Origin: Asterella californica
Taxonomy: Eukaryota > Streptophyta > Marchantiopsida > Marchantiales > Aytoniaceae
NCBI GenBank assembly: GCA_036924285.1
Contig: JAYKYS010000009.1
Location: 13,392,001 to 13,456,000, forward strand
DNA length: 64,000 nt
Reading direction: 5' to 3'
Within the stretch, counting starts at the first letter, position 1. Each line of letters begins with the position of its first letter. Made by a program: the position numbers and the translations under genes. This document shows, one piece after another, positions 33,767 to 43,749 of the stretch. Below the pieces are notes generated by a model that searched no databases, had not been told where the DNA came from, and saw only the letters and a program-made list of their open reading frames with translations.

Positions 33767-34985
33767 GAGATGGGATGCTTGCTAGAGTGGTGGATGAGCA
33801 ACCGACAAAGCTTAATCTGCTGAAAGAGTTTCATGATACCTTGTGGGCTGGACATCGTGGAGTATGGACTACTTACATGAAGATGAAGGAGCGTTATTAG
33901 TGAAAGGGTTTGTATCAAGACGTGGTGGACTTTGTTGGGTCGTGTTTGCACTGCCAGTTCTACTCTAAGATCCGTTACAGAGATGGACTTGTACCTACTT
34001 ATCCACCTAGTATTCATTTTCAGTGGGTTCTTGATCTTGTGATGATGCCACCGGGGTTATGGAGGATCTCTCCAACTATGTGGAGGGACGAGCACTACGG
34101 ACGAAGACTACAGAGAATATCTACAGGTTCGTGCTTGAAGATATCATCCGTCGTTATGGATCGGTTGGGAGATTACGTGCAGATAGAGACGAGTTGAGAG
34201 ACGCTGAAATGAAGGAGTTTTTTGCTCGTTATGGAGTAAAGCTTCGACTTACTACTGCTATGAATCCAAAGGATATCGGTAAGAGTGAACGAGGACACCC
34301 TTCTATTGTTCATGCTTTAGTGAAAGCATGTGATGGTAGGCCTAGAGAATGGCCGAGACTACTTCCATTTGCTTTATGGGCTGATAGAACTACACACTGT
34401 ACTACGACTGGCTATATGTCAGTTGAGCTTATGCTAGGGCAGAAACCGATTATGCATGCTGAGGAGTACTTTCCTACATGGGCTACGCTACCGTGGGAAG
34501 ATGGTATAGATCGTGCTTCACTCCTTGCTTTACGTATTAGGCAGTTGGAGCGAAGGGAGGAGGATCTTGCTGATGCGCAGGAGAGGCTGAAGGTGGTTCG
34601 AGTCAGAAACAAGGAACGTTTTGACAAGACTCACCGACTACGACCGAAGCCAATACATGTTGGTGACTAGATTCTGGTATATGATAGCACGTTGGAGAAT
34701 CAACATTCTACACTTCGTAAGTTCTCTCGAAGATGGTTCAGGCCTTATGTTGTGCTAGATGTGTATGAGAATGTCACTTATAGTTTGTGTGAGTTGGATG
34801 GTACTCCTTTGAAGCTATCTGTGGCTGGCAAACGTGTGAAACTGTTCAAGAGACGCGGAGGGTCAGTTGAGTTATTCAACTTTCTGGAGTCAGAGCTGAG
34901 GACAACAAGAGACGGAGACGTCCCAGTGTTTGATGAGGCTAAGGCGGAGGAGAGCAATGATGATGAAGAACAAGCAGAAGACTGA
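33767..34985 (+). pseudogene. Integrase, zinc-binding and catalytic domains, broken
   Basis: It resumes after the nested LTR with MLARVVDEQPTKLNLLKEF and the HHCC zinc-binding domain (H in FHDTLWAGHRG near 33,832; CLHC near 33,949). Two adjacent stops (TAG, TGA at 33,898-33,903) replace residues expected before WKG. The first catalytic Asp is in LDLVMMPPG near 34,035, and a frameshift follows at about 34,055. The second Asp and the Glu lie in RADRDELRDAEMKEFF and GKSERGHPSIVHAL, about 35 residues apart. TAG at 34,668-34,670 interrupts the C-terminal domain, which ends in an acidic tail at 34,985. No chromodomain is seen. Integrase would insert the cDNA into the chromosome. Confidence 0.85.
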
Positions 34986-35015
34986 ACAGGTTGGCACATG
35001 TCGGAGGACGTGCAG

Positions 35016-35031
35016 GTTTGGAGGGGGTGGA
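35016..35031 (+). other. Polypurine tract
   Basis: 'tttggagggggtgga' sits immediately before TGTCGTGATG, the first bases of the 3' LTR. It fixes the LTR start and shows that the CGG preceding other copies is flanking DNA, not LTR. Confidence 0.85.
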
Positions 35032-36350
35032 TGTCGTGATGTGAATCATTTCACATAGTAAATGATTCACTTCTCTGCCATGCGTTAGTCTCTCTGAGTG
35101 AAGTTAAGACTTCAAAGAAGTCCATTTTTGGAAGATGTTATATATTTTGAGTCTTAGTAGGTTGATTACCATGTTGATAAGGCTTAAGCTCATGGGTTGT
35201 ATTTGCGTGTCGCCCATGCACGCTTTCTAGCTGATTTAAGTTATTTTTCGGAGCTGCGTGTCGTTTTAGGTAGTTTAAGTTTTACGCTGGCACTCTAGGG
35301 GGCTTGACGTGGTAGCCTATGAGTGTAGATAAGTTACCAGGTAGTTTAAGGCACAAAAGGATAGTCAAGTGGAGCTATGAACTCTCATTGGTCCATTTTT
35401 GTCTTTTGTAGAACTCTAAGTTTAGAAACAAAGCTCTAGAGTGGATTTTGAGCAATTGGTAAGGGTACTAGGAAATCTGAGAGCACGGGGAGATAGAGCT
35501 CGTCGTGCCAAGCACTGTCAACGAAAATTTTGATCGATTTGGAGCAATAAAGAAGGAGTTATGGCTGATTGAAGTTCGATTTGTGTCAGAACTGCAGCAC
35601 TTCTGTTGAATTTGGGGTTTTGAGTGTGAATTGCAGCAGAATTGAGGAAATCGCTTCAAACCTTCGTGGTTGCGTTCATTGTCAGCCGGGCTACGACTGT
35701 CAAAAAAGTTTCAAGTGATTTGAGTTACTGAGTAATTCAGGGCGACCGCTGAAGTAGAGGGGGTCTGAAAAGCTCTCAATCTGGAACAACAACTTCACAG
35801 AGCGAGATCTGGAGTTCTGTGTGGAATCAGGAGGCCCAACTTCACAGGAGTGTTCAGCAAGCTGTGTACTGCAAACCCTGTAAGAATTTTCCAAAGTGAT
35901 CGAGCCAATTCTTTGTTCTAGGTCGAAACAGCTGTCTGGGTACCAGAAATCACCGTAATTTCTCTACTCAGAAAGTTTCTACTCATATCTTAGTGCTCTG
36001 AATTGATCTGAAGCTGAAACTTCGTATGTGTATCCAGTAGGACCTTATTGACATGTAGGAGGAGTTCTGAAGTCTGAACCTTCACATATTTCTCAATCCT
36101 GAGTGTCAAAGTTCGCCATCTGATCTTATCATTGCTAGTTAAGTCTGAACTTTACTTCCTGAACATATCAAAAGAGCCAAGAGACTTATATGAGTGTTTT
36201 TCAGTATCACCTTGAGACCTGAAGCCTATCCTTTGAGTAAACCAGCCACAGCCTGAAGCCCAACGCTTCCCTGAGTAGATTGAACACAGCCTTCAAGCTC
36301 ATATCACAGCCAGAAGGTTCGCCCTTCCCAGGCAGACTCTCAACCCGACA
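35032..36350 (+). repeat. 3' LTR (1319 bp)
   Basis: It begins TGTCGTGATGTG after the polypurine tract and ends CTCAACCCGACA before the ACGG target duplication. From about 35,850 to the end it differs from the 5' LTR at about six positions by hand count. In the patch at about 35,455-35,645 it instead matches the solo LTR at 53,822 closely and its own partner poorly. Confidence 0.92.
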
Positions 36351-37690
36351 ACGGTTAGGCCGTTAGACCAAGATCAAGAACCTCTTAACTGTCTAACGAC
36401 CGGATGTATCTGATCCTCAACTCGAAAAGATAGTAGTCTGAAGTAATCTTTATCTAGTTATAATTTTCGGATTTACAACACGAATCTGGACAATCTTGTC
36501 GTATCTGTCCAGACTGAATTCTGTAATATATTTCTGAGCTATACTTCTGGATTCTACTCTAAAATTTGTAGGTGAAGACTAAGAAACATTTACCCCTTCT
36601 CTGCTTGATGACTGTACTCAGTCATCCGTCTTCTTATACCAAATCATCTCGTTCCTTGAGAAGCTTGGGTCGTTTGAAATGTCCTGTTTCAACATCATCT
36701 CTATTCTTCTGCCTTCGGGTAATCTGTTGGATGATATCTCGTAACTCCTCCTCATGATCTACTTTTGGATCCATTAAATCCATCAACTCATACAACATCT
36801 GAACTAGAGTTTGAATGTTCAATAACGTATTAGTTAAGTGTACGATCATTTCGACCATCAATACCAACTCTTATCGTAATCGATTCAATGCTTCGTCTTG
36901 TTTCGTGATATGTAGGTATGTCATGTATAGTTCCTGCATCAAATAGAACATAGAAGTCGTATAGCTAAACAATGTGTAAGTATTCTCTATGAACATCTGA
37001 AATTATTCAAGTAATGAGATCGATAGTTTAGCTAACTCGTTCTCCGTCTCGATAGCGTGTGCTTCTCTCAAGACGTAAGTCATCTCACTACGGATCCATG
37101 ATGTCCGTAATCGCATACTGTCTATCTCTCTTATCCTCCGAGCTCGTTTAGACATCCGGATTGGGTACTTGTCTTCGGTCGCGCTTTAGCTCCACATTCT
37201 TACTCGGATCTCCTCATATCTCCAATTTTAGGTGTCTCAAACGGTCGACCAACTCTTCTATCCTCTACTTCCAAGTACCAGATGTCTCATGTGTATCTCC
37301 TCTTAGAGCCTCGATGTTTACCATTGCTCAATGATGCTCTTTCTTCTGGAGGACTTCCTTTTCTCATTTTCTTGAGGTTGTACTTGCATAGAAGTGGTTT
37401 TATTGGTGTAGGTTCTTTCGAACTCCAGATGGCTACACCTTTCTGAGATATTTCTTCTTTCTGGACACCCCTTTCCAAATCTCAATTTTTGCTTTAGTCA
37501 GATAGTTCTTTACCTGAACCGTCTGCATTTTGACCTTTTTCTTTTCCTTGTCGATCTTAGATGAATTTACTGACCTCTTCTTCATAATGACATTCGGTGC
37601 TATTTTCGGTCTATATTCTGGATGCTTGATTTTTGGAAGAGTTGGTTGTGATATCTACCGCTCTAATCTGTCTATCTCTTCATTGAGATC
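36351..37690 (-). other. Degenerate, probably repeat-derived sequence without an intact gene
   Basis: Minus-strand fragments of about 60-80 codons (36,634-36,867 with a Leu/Met-rich helix, and 37,287-37,478 with SSKEPTPIKPLLCKYNLKKMRK) look like remains of a coding region rich in Lys/Glu. No domain is recognisable. The segment lies between the LTR element and the probable LTR of the minus-strand Gypsy element and could be the remnant of another insertion. Confidence 0.3.
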
Positions 37691-37699
37691 AATGAGTAT

Positions 37700-38700
37700 A
37701 ACACACAAGAAAACTGAAAGATGCTCGAAAATAGTAATATAAGGATCAAACCCACAAAGATGCAAAACAAGTGACAAAAGTGATTCTTTATGGTTATCTT
37801 TTATTCTCATGGGCAGAAATCAGTCCCGATAGAGATCAAACTCAGGTCTATCCAACAAGACAGAGTTGATAATCTTGACAAATAACATAACAGATACTAA
37901 ACACGTCAAGGACCTCAAGAAAAAGATAAACACAGATGGAAATGTCTTCACGAAGAAGTATTGTTGAAGTGCTACTAAGTAGCTTCTAACACCATAAATG
38001 TTAAGTATCTTCACACTAAGTTATCTTTACTACTACTGCTCTCGAAAACTCTGGCGAAGAAGACTCTTCTTCCACCGAAGTACGAAGAAACACTTCTTCC
38101 GAAGTGACTTCTTAAGAAGAACTTCACCACGAAGACACTTCTTAAGAAGAACAACTTCTTCCAAAGTAACTTCACCCTAAAACTTCTTCATAGCAAACTA
38201 ACTTCATAGTTGTTGGTTTGTTCTCAGACTTCGTCTCAAACTCCTACTCTACTTTCGGATGTAAACAGCAAAGACCTTCGTCAACCAGACTAACTCCTAC
38301 CACAACAAACTATGAAACTATGTAAGTAAAACTCTGAAGAAAATAAACACACAATGACTCCGTAAACTTCAGAAAATAGAAATCCAAAATAACAAACACA
38401 CAGGGTCCGAAGATGAACAACACATCACTTATATACAACTTTCTCCGAAGATGACGGATCTCACTTCTTAAGAAGAAGAATATACATCTTCGTCGTACAA
38501 TCACGTCCCCACAGAAGGTGGAAAGGAAGTGTCTACACTGTCTAATTGTATTGTCCTAGCTATACTCCACAATGACAGTTAAATTGTCTCTCTAATCTCT
38601 CTAATCTCTCGTACTATCCTCTCCGCGATTCTAACTATCCTACTCTTCGCTGAAGGATCTACTATTGTCGTCATCTCCACTCGAAGTCACGTCAGAAGCT
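37700..38700 (-). repeat. Putative 3' LTR of the minus-strand element
   Basis: The region is non-coding, very rich in GAAGT/ACTTC, and ends on the minus strand in the 'tttgtgggtttgatcc' phrase typical of U5 ends of Tat/Athila elements. Its 5' partner could not be aligned by eye, so the boundaries are approximate. Confidence 0.3.
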
Positions 38701-38839
38701 TCATCTCCGAAGAATCGAGTTCGGTGGTAAAGTACGAAGTCAATACTTCATCAACTTTATCTCGAAGTTCTTCCGTCTTCGTCGCTGCTGAAGTCTTCGC
38801 TTCTTCAGCCTTCACAAGTTCTTCGTCCTTGACTGCTAA

Positions 38840-40710
38840 CTATTCACGTAAAGTGTCACTCTCTGACTTCATGTCGTGAAACCTTGAAATGGTCAAGATC
38901 AAGTTCGCATGTAAGTCCTGAATGCTTGTGAAATCTTTACCTTCTCTTCGGACTTCGCTTGAAACAAAGCATCGCGCTCCAGCTTCAACTTCTTCACTTT
39001 CTCCGAAGTGTCTTCCAACTTTGTCATAAGTTGATGCTTCTCTTCCAACCGTCCCTTCCGTCTGAAGTGTATAGCACTTAGCAATTATGTCAGCATCAAT
39101 GGGATCTTGTCTCTTCTTCATATGTCTGCCTCTGCATATCTAATTAGATATGCAAGATATGGCTGCATATCCAACATAGACTTCCATCCAGGAGGTCAAC
39201 ATGCCGGAATAGAAAACACAAACCAGGAGGATTTGATCCGAAGACCTCCTTCTTCCTAGTGGGCATCCTATCACTAGGATGGCCACTAGAAAAGCAAATA
39301 CAGTTGGTACATATTTCTAAAGAAAGTTATCTCTACAATCTTTACTAGCTTTTCCTACATCAACTTCTCTGTACAATTTAGTTTTTAGTGAATGAGGAGT
39401 CAAAACTAGAGTATTCGCTAACACCTACGCACTCACACTATCAGATAATGAAATCGAGTCATGATCCAGAATCGACAAATTTCTCTCTTTTGCACTTTTC
39501 ATAATTTAATACTTGTACTAACTATTACTTAGAACATATTTTTCTACAACTGAAGACATGAAGTTGCTCTTCTCACCGAGCATCGCATTCTAGTACCTTT
39601 CGCTCTCTTCAAGGTGATACTTCAACACAAGCTAAGGGGCAGCTTGTCAAGCATAGCCCTAGCTTAGCTTTGGTCCAGCTTGATAAGCTAGGGCACAGCT
39701 TCTTGAACAAATGCCAGTTGAGTATCTTCTGAAGTTTTGTTTCATCGTGTGGAATGTCACGCTATATTCAACCCCTCCAAACCTGCACATCCTCCGATAT
39801 GTGCCAACTCTTCTCTTAGTCTCCAAGGCTCTCTAAATTGTCATCGTCCTCTTCAATGTCTTCAACGTCTCCGTCAAGTAGCAGATCTGCATCACCATCC
39901 ATTATCCATGTACTATACAAATTCTGAACATGAATGTGGAAGATCTTCGCCAACACGTCTTCCGTCTCGCAAGTATCAGTTTAATGAAGTGCACCTGCCA
40001 GTTGGTTAAATACGAAGTGCAATAGGATTTGAATATTGTATTCAACGCCACTGCAATGTCTCTTCGGAACGGATTTCTGTAACTCTGTATCTTAAATCCA
40101 TTCGTCTTCATTGGCATCGTCGTGAAGAGTTCATTGTATTTCACCACTTCGTCCGAAGACGGCTTCGTGGTGCTATCGTACATCAAGCCCTCTTCCTGAT
40201 CTGCTTCATCAATTCCCAACGCATAGCTCCAATTCTGAAGCGTTCAATTCTATGGCCTTCCTCGCGGTTCAGACGAAGTGTGTCCTCGGCATATCAAGAT
40301 CTCGTTCACCAATTCTGTCGACACAAGGCCCTAATTTTGAAGTAGAAAGGACAACCCCATGTCCTCAAGCTATCTTGCATAGGGTCAAAAATCAGACCAC
40401 TTCGTCACAAACGTCTTCAGTCTCGCTGGTGGCTTCCGTGCAGTCTACATTCTGCGCATTCTTTCCAACCGCTGAGGTACAAAGTTCTTCGGGTCGCGAA
40501 GTGCGAAGTTCTGCTTCTCCTCTGAATTCTTCCACTCAAACGATGCGAAGTTGGACTTTGCCGATTTCTACCTTCTGTTTCGGAAGCGCTACCGTAAATC
40601 TGCGGACGGAAATAATAAAAGTGAAATGTCCTGACTCCTCTTATATCTTTTTCCTGTTGCTCTCTCACGTGCGAAGTTCCTCTTGGTCTTCGTCGACGAA
40701 GTTGCACTAA
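38840..40710 (-). pseudogene. GAAG-rich broken ORF downstream of integrase
   Basis: Three fragments appear in minus-strand order. The first (40,707-40,417) has an arginine-rich and basic reading with an alternative frame containing SNFASFEWKNSEEKQNFAL. The second (40,219-39,902) includes YDSTTKPSSDEVVKYNELFT and YRNPFRRDIAVALNTIFKSY. The third (39,121-38,840) has an overlapping coiled coil (HQLMTKLEDTSEKVKKLKLE). Stops and frameshifts separate them. The position after integrase is where some Athila elements carry an env-like ORF and Tat elements carry extra ORFs, but no signal peptide or transmembrane segment is visible here. The function is unknown. Confidence 0.4.
39180..39300 (-). repeat. 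tRNA-like or SINE-like short unit
   Basis: Read on the minus strand, 'ctagtggccatcctagtgat' is followed by 'ggaggtcttcggatcaaatcc', the latter resembling a Pol III B box. A 'cctagtgataggatgcccactagg' palindrome lies between them. It does not fold into a tRNA by eye. Confidence 0.28.
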
Positions 40711-41031
40711 CTCCCGTCATACTTCGGTCATTCTTCTTGAGGTCATAACTTCGTCGTCTGACATCCATTCTCAGTAAATAGGGTATCTCTAGAAAACTCT
40801 TCGTATGTAGAATGTAACAAGATTATCATACCCAAGACATACATATCGTAGTTCCTTTATTTCCACTCAGCATCATGCTTCGGTGAAGAAACTCTATAAT
40901 ACAACTAAAACTATTCTTTCTATGCTAACTAATCTACTTCTTTATTAACAAAAACAAAAAATTACGAACAAAATGAAAATCCAAGGCTTCACATACTCCC
41001 TCTCTCAGTTGTGAAGCGACACCACGAACAC

Positions 41032-43530
41032 TCAAGAGTAGTATCTCTTGATTCTCCATCCATTGACTCGAGTGACTAACAATGTTTCATCAAGTTCTCC
41101 CAACTGAACCGAACCATTACTATAACGACGTGTTACTTTAAAAAGACCCATCCAATGTAAGTATAACTTCCATGGAAACTTAGTATATCTACTGTCATAC
41201 AGTAGCACTACATCGTCATCTTTGATATGCACCTTACGTATCTTCTTATCATGCTTCTCTTTTCGCTTCATTTGGGTAACTTCCGTTAATCTCTTGGACT
41301 CTTCGTGATCTTCCTCAAGTGTCATCAGGCTCTTGAGTCATCAGTCTCCACTGACAATCTATTTTCCGATAAAATTCTATAAGTAGGTACATCAAATTCA
41401 ACTCGCATAATCGGTGTCATGTGATATGTTAAGAAAAAAGGTGTCTAGCGTGTCGTTATCTTTTCTGCATTTTGAAACGTCCACAAGACAGCCGGTAACT
41501 TTGTATCCCAATCATAACGTATGGTTCACTATCACTTTATTCAAAATCTTCCACAACACTCCATTAGACTTCTCCGTTAATCCATTAGCTTTTGGATTAT
41601 ACGACGTTGTCTTCCGATGCTGTCAGTTCTTCTATCATCTTGTTCAAGAAATGAGTATCTCGATCACTCACCAACTCCAATGGATATCTATATCAAGTTA
41701 TGATTTGTGTGTACAAAAACTCAGCTATAATAGTTGCGTCATCTTTCTTGATAGTTGTTGCTTCAACCATCTCCGTTGCATAATCAGTTGCTATTAGAAT
41801 GTACCTTCTCCTAGTGCGATGTGTTGCAGGTTGTATAGGTCCTACAAAATCAATGTCTCATTTCTCAAATGGTGCTAATAGAAGTATTGAGTGTAACGAC
41901 CACTGAGTGATTGACATAGGCTTACCCACTCTTTGACAACTATCACACTTCTTGATGATCTCATGAACATCCTTGTACATTGTTGGCCACCAATATCCAG
42001 TTGAGAAAATCTTCTTCACAGTATTCCTCAGCGCATAGTGTTCACTTTCAGGTTCCGAGTGTAGTGCATCTATCACTTGTGGGATCTCATGTGCTTCCAG
42101 ACATCTTCGAAGTTTCTAATCAGGTCCCTTTTTGAATAGTATCTCATTCTTCAAGTCGTACGGTCCTGCATGATGTATGAAGACTGTTCACTATTCTACA
42201 TCCATTTCTTCTAGGCACTACAACGTTTGTAAATATCTGTACATGTCATAGTACTTCGTAGTAGGTGCTACTGTCAGCTGAAACAGCTCCTCATCTGAAA
42301 AATCATCTGCCATTGTATCCACTCGTCTCTCGTTCTCAGCTGAGACAAGTAATCAGCATTCTCATGGTGAATACCTTGTCTAGTTTGAACTGTGAAGTTG
42401 AAATCCTGAAGTAACAACATCCATCCCGACAAGTCTGACTTCTATACCAGATGTTTGAATGCATAAAGATCCACATGGAAAATAAACTCATAGCCAAGAA
42501 GATCATGTTTGAACTTCTTTACTAAAAACATCATTCTTATCGTCTCACGTTCAGTAGTAGTGTAGTTCTTTTCTGCTGGTGAAAGTTGTCTATTCGCATA
42601 ATAGATTAGACGGTCTCTCTTCTCGTCATTGAGCACCACTCCAATGACAAACGTAGAAGTGTCTACATACATCTGAAACGGTCTCTCTCAGTCTGGTGGT
42701 CGCATGACAGGTGCCTCTGCTAACTGCTTCTTCAGCGTTTCAAACGCCTCATGCTGCTTCTCGTGCCAATGGTATTTTGTTGTCTTTTTTAGCAGTTCTG
42801 TCAATGATGCAGCAAATATTGCGTAGTCTTTGATGAACCTTCTGTAATATCCAACATGTCCTAGAAAGGCTCTCAACTCGCTGATATCAATAGGAGGTTG
42901 TACGGAGAGTATCACAGAACCTTCTCTACATCTACTTCTATGCCTCGACCTGATACTGTATGTCCAAGAAGTATTCTTTCAGTCACGAAGAAACACTTTT
43001 CAGGATGTAATGCAAGTCCGGCTTCCCTACACTTCTCAAAAGTCTTGGCTAAACACGCTGCATGTTCTTTACGTGTGCCAAAAACACAAAAATCATCTAT
43101 AAAAATCTCTAAAATTTTTCGCAAATAATCTTGAAAGATTGATGTCATCATCCTTTGAAAGATAGTTGGTGCACTGCATGGTCCAAAAGACATTTTGTGA
43201 TAAGCATAAGTGCCCTAATCTGTAGTGAAGGTAGTCTTGTCCTTATCTTGCTTTCTAATGGACACTTGATTATACTCCGAAAATCCATCTAGAAAACTGT
43301 AATATTTCTTTTCAGATACATGATTCAAAATAGTATCAGTAAAAGATAAAAGATGATGGTCTTTCTTCGTTGTTGCATTAAGCTTTCTGAAGTCATAGGA
43401 GACCCTTATTTTTCTGTTTGCTTCTTAGGTATCACTACTATGGGTGCTACTCATTTGCTGCTTAACACAGAGAAAATAATACCCGTCTTTAAGTACTTAT
43501 ATGTCTCGTCCTTAACCAGCAAAGAATATT
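41032..43530 (-). pseudogene. Gypsy pol: reverse transcriptase, RNase H, integrase (minus strand, broken)
   Basis: RT starts near 43,530 (WVAPIVVIPKK-type region with a stop), then KIRVSYDFRKLNATTKKDHH, SFLDGFSEYNQVSIRK, and an open piece 43,193-42,912 with MSFGPCSAPTIFQRMM and the intact catalytic FIDD. The RT tail (ELRAFLGHVGYYRRFIKDYA) ends near 42,690. RNase H (YVDTSTFVIGVVLND) occupies 42,672-42,442. Integrase shows a zinc-binding module (GYWWPTMYKDVHEIIKKCDSCQ) at 42,076-41,860, a first catalytic Asp (DIDFVGP) just after a TGA near 41,857, and a C-terminal domain (KVHIKDDDVVLLYDSRYTKF) at 41,325-41,032. FGPCSAPTIFQ and FIDDF are typical of plant Tat/Athila RTs. Multiple stops and shifts make it non-functional. 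Confidence 0.85.
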
Positions 43531-43658
43531 TTTGGTTGAGTCGGTACTACCTTTGTCACACAAGTACTGATCCTTCGATGAGATCAATACTATGTTCTCT
43601 CCAACGCATGTATCTCTTTCATGTCGTCCACAGTCTAGACGAAGACATCTTGGTAATG

Positions 43659-43748
43659 GATCAGCATCTTACGATGCTGATCAAAGAAAAGAAGGTTGGT
43701 TGGTGAAGATGATACAGCCTTGTACATTCATCTTCACCAACCTTCTTT
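43659..43748. repeat. Two adjacent near-perfect inverted repeats
   Basis: The first, 43,659-43,682, has 10-bp perfect arms (GATCAGCATC / GATGCTGATC) around TTAC. The second, 43,689-43,748, has arms sharing GAAGGTTGG...TGAAGATGA against TCATCTTCACCAACCTTC, with a four-base TTGG duplication in the left arm. They lie in the element upstream of RT on the minus strand. Confidence 0.8.
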
Positions 43749-43749
43749 C

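Larger units (their letters stand above)
26080..36350 (+). mobile_element. Nearly complete Ty3/Gypsy LTR retrotransposon, inactivated, with a nested LTR
   Basis: The 5' LTR (26,080-27,397), primer-binding region, gag, protease, RT, RNase H, integrase, polypurine tract and 3' LTR (35,032-36,350) are all present in order. The element is flanked by ACGG at 26,076-26,079 and 36,351-36,354, a 4-bp target duplication (the next base also matches). LTRs begin TG and end CA. Gag and pol carry several in-frame stops and frameshifts, and an inverted LTR fragment (32,403-33,766) splits integrase. No chromodomain is seen at the integrase C-terminus. The RT (GYDQFQLA, LPQGATNSVAHM, FLDD) is Gypsy-type; I do not assign a named lineage. 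It cannot move on its own. Confidence 0.9.

Noticed and set aside
34700..34985. A chromodomain at the C-terminus of the integrase.
   Set aside because: The tail is acidic and Ser/Asp/Glu-rich, with no aromatic-cage pattern.
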